Source: Gaetbulibacter sp. S0825 (GTDB lineage: Bacteria > Bacteroidota > Bacteroidia > Flavobacteriales > Flavobacteriaceae). Taken from it: a DNA stretch of 64,000 bases. The position numbers were made by a program, and so were the translations under genes. Below are positions 8,956-16,920 of the stretch, one piece after another (within the stretch, counting starts at the first letter, position 1; every line of letters starts with the position of its first letter). The notes beneath the pieces are model-generated. The model saw only the letters and a program-made list of their open reading frames with translations. It made no database searches and was not told where the DNA came from. Location: contig NZ_JAATJT010000001.1 of the NCBI RefSeq assembly GCF_011777505.1, positions 124,001 to 188,000 on the forward strand, in the 5' to 3' direction.

Positions 8956-9933
8956 TTACAAATCCAAAAGATAAGCAAAAATTAAAGGTGCAACTATCGT
9001 TGCATCACTCTCAATGATAAATTTTGGTGTATTAATATCTAATTTTCCCCAAGTGATTTTTTCGTTTGGCACAGCTCCAGAATATGACCCATAACTAGTG
9101 GTTGAATCACTAATTTGACAGAAGTAACTCCAAAATGGCGTATCTGTACGTTCCATATCTTGATATAACATTGGCACCACACAAATTGGGAAATCACCTG
9201 CAATCCCTCCTCCAATTTGGAAGAAACCAATACCTTTTTTAGAATTTTCTGTGTACCAATCTGCTAAAAACGTCATGTATTCTATACCAGATTTCATAGT
9301 GCTTGCTTTCAATTCGCCCTTTAGCACATAGCTTGCAAAAATGTTACCCATAGTGCTGTCTTCCCAACCTGGACAAACAATAGGTAAATTCTTTTCTGCA
9401 GCAGCATACATCCATGAATCTTTTACATCAATTTCATAATATTGATCCAATACTCCAGACAATAGCATTTTGTACATGTATTCGTGTGGTAAGTAACTTT
9501 CTCCATTGGCTTCAGCATCTTTCCATAGCTTATAAATATGCTCTTGCAATCTCCGGAACGCCTCCTCTTCAGGAATACACGTATCTGTTACTCTATTCAA
9601 TCCTTTTTCTAATAAATCCCACTCTTCTTGAGGTGTCAAATCACGATAATTAGGCACACGTTTGTAATGAGAATGCGCCACTAAATTCATAATATCTTCC
9701 TCTAAGTTAGCTCCTGTACAAGAAATAATATGCACTTTATCTTGACGAATCATTTCTGCAAAACTTTTACCTAACTCTGCAGTACTCATAGCTCCTGCAA
9801 GAGACACCAACATTTTAGCACCAGATTCTAATTGTGCCTCGTAACCCTTTGCGGCATCCACTAAAGCAGCAGCATTGAAATGCAAATAGTGCTTTTCAAT
9901 AAATTGAGAAATTGGGCCTTTAGTAGTCATCAT
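8956..9933 (-). CDS. Deoxyhypusine synthase-like (putative homospermidine-forming) enzyme
   Basis: A 325-residue NAD-dependent enzyme of the deoxyhypusine synthase family. HIISCTGANLEEDIMNLVAHSHY near the N-terminus and PIVCPGWEDSTMGN match the family. The catalytic Lys, which forms the imine with the aminobutyl group in the human enzyme, is present as K297 in EKITWGKLD. Bacteria lack eIF5A, so bacterial members are thought to act on free polyamines (for example making homospermidine) rather than on a protein. The start overlaps agmatinase by 14 bases, which puts it in the arginine to agmatine to putrescine pathway. The exact product is not determined. Confidence 0.85.
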   Translation of the reverse strand: MMTTKGPISQFIEKHYLHFNAAALVDAAKGYEAQLESGAKMLVSLAGAMSTAELGKSFAEMIRQDKVHIISCTGANLEEDIMNLVAHSHYKRVPNYRDLTPQEEWDLLEKGLNRVTDTCIPEEEAFRRLQEHIYKLWKDAEANGESYLPHEYMYKMLLSGVLDQYYEIDVKDSWMYAAAEKNLPIVCPGWEDSTMGNIFASYVLKGELKASTMKSGIEYMTFLADWYTENSKKGIGFFQIGGGIAGDFPICVVPMLYQDMERTDTPFWSYFCQISDSTTSYGSYSGAVPNEKITWGKLDINTPKFIIESDATIVAPLIFAYLLDL

Positions 9934-10861
9934 CTTCTACAAATTTTAAAGAGTTGTTTTTATTTACGTAAGTACTGTCGAACGAGTTATCGTAATCATC
10001 TTCAGTGTCTTCATTTTTAAACTTATAGCTTAACATTTTATAGTACAATTTTGCTGCAAGAAAGTCTGAAGATTTTTCTTTTGGATTAGGACAAAGTTCT
10101 ACAATGTCGAATCCAACCACATTTTTTTCTTCAAATACTTGTTTTAAAAATTCAAGCGTTTCGTACCATAGTAAACCTCCTGGTTCTGGTGTTCCAGTAC
10201 TTGGTAAAATAGAAGGATCAAACGCATCCAAATCTATGGTGATAAACACATTATCTGTCATTTGGTCAATTGCTGAATCCATCCAGTTATCATCTACAGC
10301 CATATCATGTGCAAAGTAGGTTTTCTCCTCATCCATAACTGTTTTCTCAATGATATCCATTGAGCGAATCCCAACTTGAATCAAATTGGTTGTTTGGCTT
10401 GCTTCGTAAACAGCACAAGCGTGATTACAAGTAGAGCCTTCGTAGCTTTCGCGTAAATCGGCATGAGCATCCAGTTGCAGCACTGTCAAGTCTGGAAACA
10501 TTTCGTTAAATGCTCTAATAGTACCAATAGATATAGAGTGTTCGCCTCCAAAAATGGTTACAAACTTGTTCTTCTTGATATATTTTTTTGTGGCTTGATG
10601 TACAGCATCTACCATAGCTTCAGGTGAGCTGTTTTCTGTTATTGCCTCAGCAAGATACACACCTTGTTTGTAGACTTCTGTATCTGTTTCAATATCGTAA
10701 AGCTCCATGTTTTCTGAAGCATTTAAAAACGCCTCAGGACCTTTATCTGCTCCTTTTTGCCAAGTGCTTGTGCCATCATAAGGCACAGGAATTAATACGA
10801 TTTTTGCTTGCTCTAATTTTGCAAGTTCTTCTGGAATTCCAGCGTAAGTTTTTGTTTTCAT
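9920..10861 (-). CDS. speB: Agmatinase (ureohydrolase family)
   Basis: A 313-residue member of the arginase/agmatinase family, which hydrolyses agmatine to putrescine and urea. All the binuclear manganese motifs are visible: GGEHSIS, LDAHADLRESYEG, and DLDAFDPSILPSTGTPEPGG. A C-terminal extension of about 30 acidic, Asn-rich residues follows the usual fold. It lies two bases after the arginine decarboxylase stop and overlaps the deoxyhypusine-synthase-like gene, forming a speA-speB unit. No arginase role is likely given this neighbour. Confidence 0.93.
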   Translation of the reverse strand: MKTKTYAGIPEELAKLEQAKIVLIPVPYDGTSTWQKGADKGPEAFLNASENMELYDIETDTEVYKQGVYLAEAITENSSPEAMVDAVHQATKKYIKKNKFVTIFGGEHSISIGTIRAFNEMFPDLTVLQLDAHADLRESYEGSTCNHACAVYEASQTTNLIQVGIRSMDIIEKTVMDEEKTYFAHDMAVDDNWMDSAIDQMTDNVFITIDLDAFDPSILPSTGTPEPGGLLWYETLEFLKQVFEEKNVVGFDIVELCPNPKEKSSDFLAAKLYYKMLSYKFKNEDTEDDYDNSFDSTYVNKNNSLKFVEDDDY

Positions 10862-10863
10862 TT

Positions 10864-12324
10864 TTATTTATCAGCTAACACTACGTTAGCATTTGTGTTT
10901 ATTGTTTGTGTTGTGTTTATTTCAGGCTTTGTATCATAACCTAAAATCTTAAGTAAATCTTCGCTTTTTTGTTGTTCACAAAATAGTTCAGTGGTTAAAT
11001 TTCCTTCAGCATCTTTGTTAATTAAAATATGTTTAGGTGCTGGAATTAAACAGTGTTGCAAACCTCCAAAGCCTCCAATGGTTTCTTGGTAAGCTCCAGT
11101 ATTAAAAAAGCCAATATATAATGGTTTTTCCTTGTTGTATTTAGGTAAATAAATAGCGTTCATATGTTGCTCGCTATTGTAATAATCGTCGCTATCGCAT
11201 GTTAAACCTCCAAGTAACACACGCTCATAACTATCGTTCCAACGGTTTATTGGTAACATGATAAAACGTTTGTTAATTGCCCAAGTATCAGGTAGTGTTG
11301 TAATGAATGATGAGTTAATCATATTCCATTTTTCACGATCGTTTTGTTGTTTTTGGTACAACACTTCATAAATCGCTCCTCCACTTTCACCAACTGTAAA
11401 GCTTCCAAACTCTGTGAAAATATTTGGCACCTCAACACCTTCTTCTTTACAAGTTATATTGATTTGGTTAACAATTTCGTCCACTAAATACTCATAGTCA
11501 AAATCGAATGCTAATGAGTTTTTAATTGGAAATCCGCCTCCAATATTTAAACTATCTAAGCTTGGACATATCTTTTTTAAGCTCGTATAAACATTTAAAC
11601 ATTTTAATAATTCGTTCCAGTAATAGGCATTATCACGAATTCCTGTATTAATGAAAAAATGAAGCATTTTAAGTTCAACTTTTTCATTATTCTGAATTTG
11701 ATTTTTGTAAAAAGTCACAATGTTTTTGTAGCCAATACCTAATCGCGACGTATAAAATTCAAATTTTGGCTCTTCTTCTGAAGCAATACGAATTCCTACA
11801 TTGAATTTGCCATTAATTTCTTGTGACAACAAATCGATTTCTTCGTAATTATCAATAATTGGAATACAATTTTTGTGTCCATTATTAATAAGTCTCGCAA
11901 TGTTTGTTACATATTGTGCTCGTTTAAATCCATTGCTTATTACATATGTATCATTATTGATTTTCCCTTCACGTTTAAGGTTTTCAACAATATCTATATC
12001 AAATGCCGAAGAAGTTTCAATATGAATATCGTTCTTTAAAGCTTCATGTAATACATGCTTAAAATGTGAGCTTTTGGTACAATAGCAGTAGTTGTAATTA
12101 CCTTTATATTCATACTTTTCAATAGCATTGTTAAACCATTGCTTAGCACGTTGTATGTTATTGGATATTTGTGGTAAATACGTGAATTTTAGTGGCGCTC
12201 CATACTGTTCAACCAATTGCATTAGGTTGACATCATGAAAGCGTAGTTTGTGTTCTGCAAGTTTAAATTCATCTTGAGGGAAATCGAACGTTTGATTGAT
12301 TAGATCAATATATTTGGTATTCAT
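10864..12324 (-). CDS. speA: Arginine decarboxylase (PLP, alanine-racemase fold type)
   Basis: A 486-residue member of the fold-III PLP decarboxylases, converting arginine to agmatine. The cofactor Lys is in YCYCTKSSHFKH (residue about 89), HFFINTGI marks the barrel, and the substrate/PLP phosphate glycine loop is LNIGGGFPI. A CDS-like acidic cluster (LTCDSDDYY) provides the second active-site Cys. It is shorter than the 630-residue enterobacterial enzyme, and similar to the compact flavobacterial form. It is the first enzyme gene of the polyamine operon, preceded by an unusually long leader (12325 to about 12585). Confidence 0.92.
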   Translation of the reverse strand: MNTKYIDLINQTFDFPQDEFKLAEHKLRFHDVNLMQLVEQYGAPLKFTYLPQISNNIQRAKQWFNNAIEKYEYKGNYNYCYCTKSSHFKHVLHEALKNDIHIETSSAFDIDIVENLKREGKINNDTYVISNGFKRAQYVTNIARLINNGHKNCIPIIDNYEEIDLLSQEINGKFNVGIRIASEEEPKFEFYTSRLGIGYKNIVTFYKNQIQNNEKVELKMLHFFINTGIRDNAYYWNELLKCLNVYTSLKKICPSLDSLNIGGGFPIKNSLAFDFDYEYLVDEIVNQINITCKEEGVEVPNIFTEFGSFTVGESGGAIYEVLYQKQQNDREKWNMINSSFITTLPDTWAINKRFIMLPINRWNDSYERVLLGGLTCDSDDYYNSEQHMNAIYLPKYNKEKPLYIGFFNTGAYQETIGGFGGLQHCLIPAPKHILINKDAEGNLTTELFCEQQKSEDLLKILGYDTKPEINTTQTINTNANVVLADK

Positions 12325-12353
12325 TATTATTTTTAAAAAGTTGTAAAATTTAA

Positions 12354-12380
12354 ATAGAAAAACAGTCTAAGCTGTTTAAA
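12354..12380 (-). terminator. Weak terminator-like hairpin just before speA
   Basis: On the minus strand AAACAG pairs with CTGTTT around the loop CTTAGA, immediately followed by a short T run (TTTTTC). A six-pair A/T-rich stem is weak for a full terminator. It lies about 40 bases before the speA start codon, so it could act as an attenuator at the end of the leader. Confidence 0.35.
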
Positions 12381-12402
12381 AACAAACAATAATGTGTGTA
12401 TA

Positions 12403-12555
12403 TCAAACTTGTATTTGGCTTTGTGTAGTAGGTACAAAGCCAAAGTTATGCTGACTAGCATAGATAGGTAAAACGGAAGTTAGCTTTAAAATTCGGTCGC
12501 TCATCCTATAAGCTGCTTTTGAATATGACTTCCTAATTTTCAAAAGCCCGAACAT
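12403..12555 (-). CDS. Leader ORF of 50 codons upstream of speA
   Basis: An ATG at 12555-12553 opens a frame of 50 codons ending in TGA at 12405-12403. It starts MFGLLKIRKSYSKAAYRMSD and ends TTQSQIQV. It begins about 30 bases after the predicted transcription start and stops 78 bases before the speA ATG. It is basic in its first half (several Lys/Arg) and hydrophilic at the end, with no membrane segment or known domain. A leader peptide that senses arginine or polyamines, similar in principle to the SpeFL peptide of enterobacteria, would fit its place. It may equally be a chance ORF in a structured leader. Confidence 0.5.
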   Translation of the reverse strand: MFGLLKIRKSYSKAAYRMSDRILKLTSVLPIYASQHNFGFVPTTQSQIQV

Positions 12556-12577
12556 AGAAACAGGTTTCAAATTGTTC
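12414..12577 (-). ncRNA. Structured 5' leader RNA of the speA operon
   Basis: The leader can fold into a run of hairpins on the minus strand. There is a perfect 11-pair stem (TTTGGCTTTGT against ACAAAGCCAAA, 12414-12444, 9-base loop) and a 6-pair stem at 12447-12462. A 6-pair stem lies at 12499-12513, and a perfect 9-pair stem (GCTTTTGAA/TTCAAAAGC, 12515-12547, 15-base loop). A small hairpin lies at 12550-12577. The 15-base loop carries GGAAGT, which can pair with ACTTCC at 12475-12480 to make a pseudoknot. Two alternative stems share 12550-12552. I do not recognise a named riboswitch class. The leader ORF lies within the same span. Confidence 0.45.
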
Positions 12578-12591
12578 AGCTAAATGCGCCG

Positions 12592-12621
12592 CAAATGTAA
12601 TTTATTTTTTAATACGCAAAA
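12592..12621 (-). promoter_or_regulatory. Promoter of the speA operon
   Basis: On the minus strand TACATTTG (12599-12592) matches the -7 consensus TAnnTTTG exactly, with TTTTG (12621-12617) 17 bases upstream. Transcription would start near 12585 and give a leader of about 260 bases before the speA ATG. Confidence 0.6.
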
Positions 12622-12751
12622 CTTTTTTTGGTTTTTTTTGAAAAATTTTTTCTCCCCTGATTTTATTGTCATTTTTTACAATTAAATTTTTCCCTTCACT
12701 AATCTAAAAGACCCTCACACTAACTAAAACACTATGATTACTCAATATTAG

Positions 12752-12782
12752 TTGAAGCATAAAGGTTTAGTCTCTAGATTTG
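12752..12782 (+). promoter_or_regulatory. Promoter of the CarboxypepD_reg-like gene
   Basis: TTG at 12752-12754 is followed after 20 bases by TAGATTTG at 12775-12782, a good match to the flavobacterial TTG-N17-23-TAnnTTTG promoter. The ATG follows 16 bases later. Confidence 0.6.
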
Positions 12783-12798
12783 GTTAAAACTTTATATT

Positions 12799-13284
12799 AT
12801 GAAAACAAATTTTACATTAAAACAGAAAAACTATGGCTTAGTAAAGCCAGAAAGTATTGAACAATTCTCGATGAGAGATATTTTAAACAGAACCTTTGGG
12901 TTAATTGGGCTTATTATGTTGACTACAATTATATCCAATCCTGTTTTTGCTCAGACAAAAAAAGTTGCCGAGTCTAAATCTGTAACGCAAGAAATTATTG
13001 TTAAAGGGGTAGTTAGTGATGAAATTGAACCACTTTACCTAGTCAATGTTGTTCTTGAAGGTACAGAAACTGGAACATCCACTAATGAAAAAGGAGAATT
13101 TACATTTCCTAAACCTCTTAAATATGGTGATGTTTTAGTTTTTAGCTATTTAGGTTACGATACAGCTAAAATCAAAATTAACGAGAATTCTACTTTTATT
13201 GAGTTAATGCTTACTTCTGGTGGGATTGAAGTTGTTGGAGATTTGAATATTGAAAAGCCATATAAATCAAAACGTTCCAATTAA
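12799..13284 (+). CDS. Carboxypeptidase-regulatory-like domain protein
   Basis: The 161-residue protein has a cytosol-facing basic stretch of about 30 residues, one hydrophobic segment that ends in an Ala-Gln cleavage-like site (NPVFAQ, about 52), and then one beta-sandwich repeat. VKGVVSDEIEPLYLVNVVLEG, TSTNEKGEFTF and FSYLGYDTAKIKI are typical of the CarboxypepD_reg/DUF4480 fold found at the start of SusC-like receptors and in small exported flavobacterial proteins. No barrel or plug follows. The transglutaminase-like gene begins 14 bases after its stop. An unusually long N-terminal region before the hydrophobic stretch is odd for a signal peptide. Confidence 0.78.
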   Translation: MKTNFTLKQKNYGLVKPESIEQFSMRDILNRTFGLIGLIMLTTIISNPVFAQTKKVAESKSVTQEIIVKGVVSDEIEPLYLVNVVLEGTETGTSTNEKGEFTFPKPLKYGDVLVFSYLGYDTAKIKINENSTFIELMLTSGGIEVVGDLNIEKPYKSKRSN

Positions 13285-13298
13285 CACAGTCTTATTTA

Positions 13299-14312
13299 AT
13301 GACAAAAATAAGATACATAGTACTCTTTATAGTTGCATTCCAATCTAATGCTCAGATATCTGATTTTGATTACATCAATTTTAAAAAAGCTGACAGTATT
13401 GCATTGGAGTGCAAAGATGAAGGGCTTAATAATCTGCCCAAATTAGTTTATAAACTTACCTCGAATTTGGAGACAGATGCAGAACGCTTTAGAGCTATCT
13501 ATAAATGGGTATGCACAAATATTGAAAACGATTATGCCTTGTTTTTAAAGAACAATAAAAAGAGACAGAAATTCCAAAATGACAGTCTTAAACTTACCAA
13601 TTGGAATACACATGTTAAGAAAAAAATATTTAGAACACTTTTAAAAGATCAAAAAACTATTTGCACTGGCTATGCTTACCTTATAAAAGAGCTATCAAAT
13701 TTAGCCAATTTAAATTGCGAAATCGTACATGGTTATGGCAGAACAAGTTCCACAAATGTAGACAAACTAAATACGCCTAATCACTCTTGGAATGCCATTG
13801 AATTAAATGGTAAATGGTATTTATGTGATCCTACTTGGGCAAGCGGAATTATTGACCCTGAAACATATGTGTTTAAATTTAATTATAACGATGGCTACTT
13901 TCTTACAAGCCCAGAACTATTTGCAATAAATCATTTTCCTGAAGATAATAAATGGTTACTTATAGATGATGTGAAACTAACCTTTAAAACATTTTTAGAA
14001 GCGCCAATTATTTACGGTAAAGCTTATACAAATTTGATACATCACGATACGCCCAAAAAATTAAGCAACACCTTACGTCGAAACGAAAAAATTACTTTTA
14101 AATACCAACTCGTTAAACCAACACCAGTAAATCAAATACACTTATTAGTTGACAATGGTTTTGTTGACAGGAAAGTGCAACCAAATTCTGTAATAATTAA
14201 AGATGACATGTTAACCTTTGAACATCAATTTAATACCACTGGATTTTACGATGTACATCTATTAATTGGAGACGACCTTATTTCTAGTTATACGTTTAAG
14301 GTGAAACGCTGA
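13299..14312 (+). CDS. Secreted transglutaminase-like (kyphoscoliosis-type) protein
   Basis: The 337-residue protein has a short signal peptide ending near Ala-Gln at 18-19. A transglutaminase-like papain fold follows: helix RFRAIYKWVCTNI, catalytic Cys122 in KTICTGYAYL, His162 in NHSWNAIEL, and Asp177 in WYLCDPTWASG. About 120 residues of beta-rich C-terminal sequence complete it. The triad is intact, so it may be a cysteine peptidase or cross-linking enzyme acting outside the cytoplasm. The bacterial substrates of this family are mostly unknown. Confidence 0.85.
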   Translation: MTKIRYIVLFIVAFQSNAQISDFDYINFKKADSIALECKDEGLNNLPKLVYKLTSNLETDAERFRAIYKWVCTNIENDYALFLKNNKKRQKFQNDSLKLTNWNTHVKKKIFRTLLKDQKTICTGYAYLIKELSNLANLNCEIVHGYGRTSSTNVDKLNTPNHSWNAIELNGKWYLCDPTWASGIIDPETYVFKFNYNDGYFLTSPELFAINHFPEDNKWLLIDDVKLTFKTFLEAPIIYGKAYTNLIHHDTPKKLSNTLRRNEKITFKYQLVKPTPVNQIHLLVDNGFVDRKVQPNSVIIKDDMLTFEHQFNTTGFYDVHLLIGDDLISSYTFKVKR

Positions 14313-14314
14313 TT

Positions 14315-15037
14315 CTAATTCTCTTTAGGATCCAACCAAGGATTGTGCTTATTCTTAAAAGAATAAAATTTATATACTTTTACCCAACTATTTAATGATA
14401 GAATTATAAAAGTAATTGTAAAAGTAAAAGGAGTCCAGTCTAAAAATTTGATTCCAAAAAAAGTCAGCTCAATATTATTTATTGTAAAACTAACTATAAA
14501 ATAATAAAGCAATGGAATAAAAATAAAAGCTGCTAATGCTATTATAGATAGTGGAAGGATCATTAAACATGATTGAAAACAACCCTTTTTACCAGATTTA
14601 TTCGTTAATTTATTACTCTTATATTTTTTAAACTCTTCACCTCTTTTTGCCTCAGTATTATTAAGTGATGCTAGGTGTAGTTCACTTTCCTTTTTTAAAT
14701 CAAAATGTTTAATTTCTAAACAGTATATTAAATAATTTAAATAAGCCGAGGTATAAAAATTTGAAGAAAAATTAGATAATAAAAAAGCAGAAACGAGTGG
14801 TAAAAAATAAATTAAAGTGTTTATATCATTAATTTTAAAAGGCCCAAGGTTTACGTCATTAATTAATGCTCCTTCGAACAGCAAATATCCTATTATTAAA
14901 AATGAGCATCCAATTAACGACTTCCTAGAGCCAGCATCGGCATTATCAAGTTTTTTTCTTAAAGATCCAATTAAATTAGAGCGACCAGATTCAGGAAAAT
15001 CATGTATTTCATCAAATATCGTTTGAAATTTATTCAT
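14315..15037 (-). CDS. Membrane protein of unknown function
   Basis: The 240-residue protein has about four hydrophobic helices in two pairs: residues 43-60 and 75-90, then about 155-180 and 200-220. They are separated by a charged, lysine-rich cytosolic loop (EAKRGEEFKKYKSNKLTNKSGKKG). No family is recognised. It faces the transglutaminase-like gene tail to tail with two bases between the stop codons. Local sequence is A+T rich even for this window. Confidence 0.7.
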   Translation of the reverse strand: MNKFQTIFDEIHDFPESGRSNLIGSLRKKLDNADAGSRKSLIGCSFLIIGYLLFEGALINDVNLGPFKINDINTLIYFLPLVSAFLLSNFSSNFYTSAYLNYLIYCLEIKHFDLKKESELHLASLNNTEAKRGEEFKKYKSNKLTNKSGKKGCFQSCLMILPLSIIALAAFIFIPLLYYFIVSFTINNIELTFFGIKFLDWTPFTFTITFIILSLNSWVKVYKFYSFKNKHNPWLDPKEN

Positions 15038-15090
15038 TAAATCAAATATATAACTAACAATTGATAAAATTAAATGTTAATCATATAAGC

Positions 15091-15930
15091 TTAAAGCATC
15101 TTCAAATTATTCACCTCTTGATCAGTTAGGTGCTTCCAGTGACCACGAGGGATATCTTTTTTAGTCAATTCGGCAATCATGACGCAATCAACTTTAATGA
15201 TATCGTATTTAAAGTGCTCAAAAATGCTTCTAATAATAGTGTTTCCTGTATTCTTGATTTTTAAACCAATTTCTTTTTTTGGAGCACCTTCAATGTAGCT
15301 AATATCCACAACCGATATTTCTTTTCCAGCTATTTTAAAACCTTCTCTTATTTGCTTAAGGTCTTCGTATTTTAAGTTTTTATCTAATTCAACCTGAAAT
15401 AATCTAGTGACACCATTTTTAGAATTGGTAAACTTATTATGCACAGCATCGTCATTGGTAAACAACAGCAAACCTGTTGAGTTTCTACCAAGTCTGCCTA
15501 TTGGTTTAATACGTGAACTGGTTGCATTAGCTACTAAATCCATAACTGTTCTGCCTTTTCCCTCACTAGTAGTTGTGGCAAAACCTTTAGGTTTATTAAG
15601 CAATACATACGCCTTTTTTTCAGGATTAACACGCTGTCCATCGTAACGCACTTCATCTTCTAACTTCACTTTATAACCCATTTCGGTCACTACTTTACCG
15701 TTTACAGTTACCAAACCAATAGCTATATATTCATCGGCTTCACGACGTGAACAAACACCTGAATTAGCAATGTATTTATTTAAACGAATTTCGTCAGGAT
15801 TAGACGTACTTTTTTGTTGAGGCTTTTTCTTTATTGGAGCATTTCCTCTTGCATAACTTTCTTTACGTGTGTGATTTGCACCACGTCCAGAAGGCTTCCC
15901 TTTACTTTTATTATTTCTTGGTTTACTCAT
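15091..15930 (-). CDS. RsuA/RluB/RluF-family pseudouridine synthase with altered active site
   Basis: An N-terminal basic tail leads into an S4 RNA-binding domain (IRLNKYIANSGVCSRREADEYI) and an RsuA-type catalytic domain, 279 residues from the ATG at 15930. I prefer this start to the TTG at 15960 because a -7 box (TACCTTTG, 15954-15947) lies between them. The family's catalytic Asp is in GRLDRxTxGLLL. Here the codon is GGT (Gly148) in GRLGRNSTGLLLFTND, a single-base change from GAT. The usual THP after the ND motif is also replaced by FTNSKN. It may be inactive or act by RNA binding only. Confidence 0.8.
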   Translation of the reverse strand: MSKPRNNKSKGKPSGRGANHTRKESYARGNAPIKKKPQQKSTSNPDEIRLNKYIANSGVCSRREADEYIAIGLVTVNGKVVTEMGYKVKLEDEVRYDGQRVNPEKKAYVLLNKPKGFATTTSEGKGRTVMDLVANATSSRIKPIGRLGRNSTGLLLFTNDDAVHNKFTNSKNGVTRLFQVELDKNLKYEDLKQIREGFKIAGKEISVVDISYIEGAPKKEIGLKIKNTGNTIIRSIFEHFKYDIIKVDCVMIAELTKKDIPRGHWKHLTDQEVNNLKML

Positions 15931-15946
15931 TGCTCTAAAATTTTTG

Positions 15947-15954
15947 CAAAGGTA
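15947..15954 (-). promoter_or_regulatory. -7 box in front of the pseudouridine synthase gene
   Basis: TACCTTTG on the minus strand matches TAnnTTTG, 17 bases before the ATG at 15930. It supports a short transcript starting inside the gap after the nitrilase gene. No TTG with correct spacing is visible. Confidence 0.4.
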
Positions 15955-15969
15955 AGACAATAGTTTACA

Positions 15970-16920
15970 TTAACTATTATAATCTACGGTAGATTGTCGT
16001 TCTCGATTAACGCTTAATTTGGTTACATCTGGGCGTGAATAATGGCCAACAGGGTCGAAGTTTTGACGTTCTTCATAAACACGATTAAAATCTATAGTTT
16101 GAATAATTAGCCCTTCTTTATTTAAAACAGGTTCAATAATCCATTCGCCATCAGGTCCAGCAATACAACTGCCTCCATTTGCTAAAGTATCCGGAGCGTT
16201 TTTAATGATTTCATCTAAATGAGGTGTGTTTTCTGGGAAATTGCTTTTGTTCATTAAACTTGATACTGACACTACATACGACCGTGACTCTCTTGCAATA
16301 AAACGTGTAATATCTTTAGTATTATGGTCGCTTCCAGGCCATACAGCAATATGCAAATTTTCACCTAAACCATAGAGTGCAGCTCGTGGCAAAGGCATCC
16401 AGTTTTCCCAACAGTTTAATCCTCCAACGGTAAATTGCTTTAGAGGGTGTACTTGTAGACCATTACCATCTCCTGGAGACCATGTTAAACGTTCATCATA
16501 TGTTGGTTGTAACTTTCGGTGTACAGATTTTATTTCTCCTTCTTGATTAATATACACTAGCGATGCATACACACTATGTCCTCCTCTATCTAATGGTCTT
16601 TCTATGATTCCTAAATAAATAGCTATTTGGTGTTCTTGAGCTAATTGACAAATAGCATCTAAGTCGCCATTTTCGATGGTAATTGAATTGGCAACATAAT
16701 GTCTATGTAATTCTTTATTAATCTTTTTATCCCATTCGGCTCCTCCAGTTAATGCTAGCCAAAATGGGTAACCAGGGATTAAACCTTCTCCAAAAACAAT
16801 TAACTCACATTGTTCTTTTGCTGCATCTTTAATTGATTGCTCAACTTTTTTTATGGTTTCTCGTTTATTCAACCAAACTGGTGAAATTTGAGCCATGGCT
16901 ATTTTTAAGATGTTCTCCAT
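15970..16920 (-). CDS. Carbon-nitrogen hydrolase (nitrilase family)
   Basis: A 316-residue member of the nitrilase superfamily. The catalytic triad is visible: Glu45 in IVFGEGLIPGYP, Lys136 in VHRKLQPTYDERL, and Cys170 in GGLNCWENWMPLPR. CWEN and the GYPFW lead sequence point to branch 1 (true nitrilases, nitrile to carboxylic acid) rather than amidases. It overlaps the UbiA-type gene by one base and sits in the mevalonate-pathway run, where no direct link is obvious. The physiological nitrile substrate is unknown. Confidence 0.88.
   Translation of the reverse strand: MENILKIAMAQISPVWLNKRETIKKVEQSIKDAAKEQCELIVFGEGLIPGYPFWLALTGGAEWDKKINKELHRHYVANSITIENGDLDAICQLAQEHQIAIYLGIIERPLDRGGHSVYASLVYINQEGEIKSVHRKLQPTYDERLTWSPGDGNGLQVHPLKQFTVGGLNCWENWMPLPRAALYGLGENLHIAVWPGSDHNTKDITRFIARESRSYVVSVSSLMNKSNFPENTPHLDEIIKNAPDTLANGGSCIAGPDGEWIIEPVLNKEGLIIQTIDFNRVYEERQNFDPVGHYSRPDVTKLSVNRERQSTVDYNS

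Noticed and set aside
12325-12600. tmRNA, RNase P RNA or 6S RNA
   Set aside because: There is no tRNA-like end, no RNase P core motif and no long bulged hairpin as in 6S RNA. The span also leads straight into speA.
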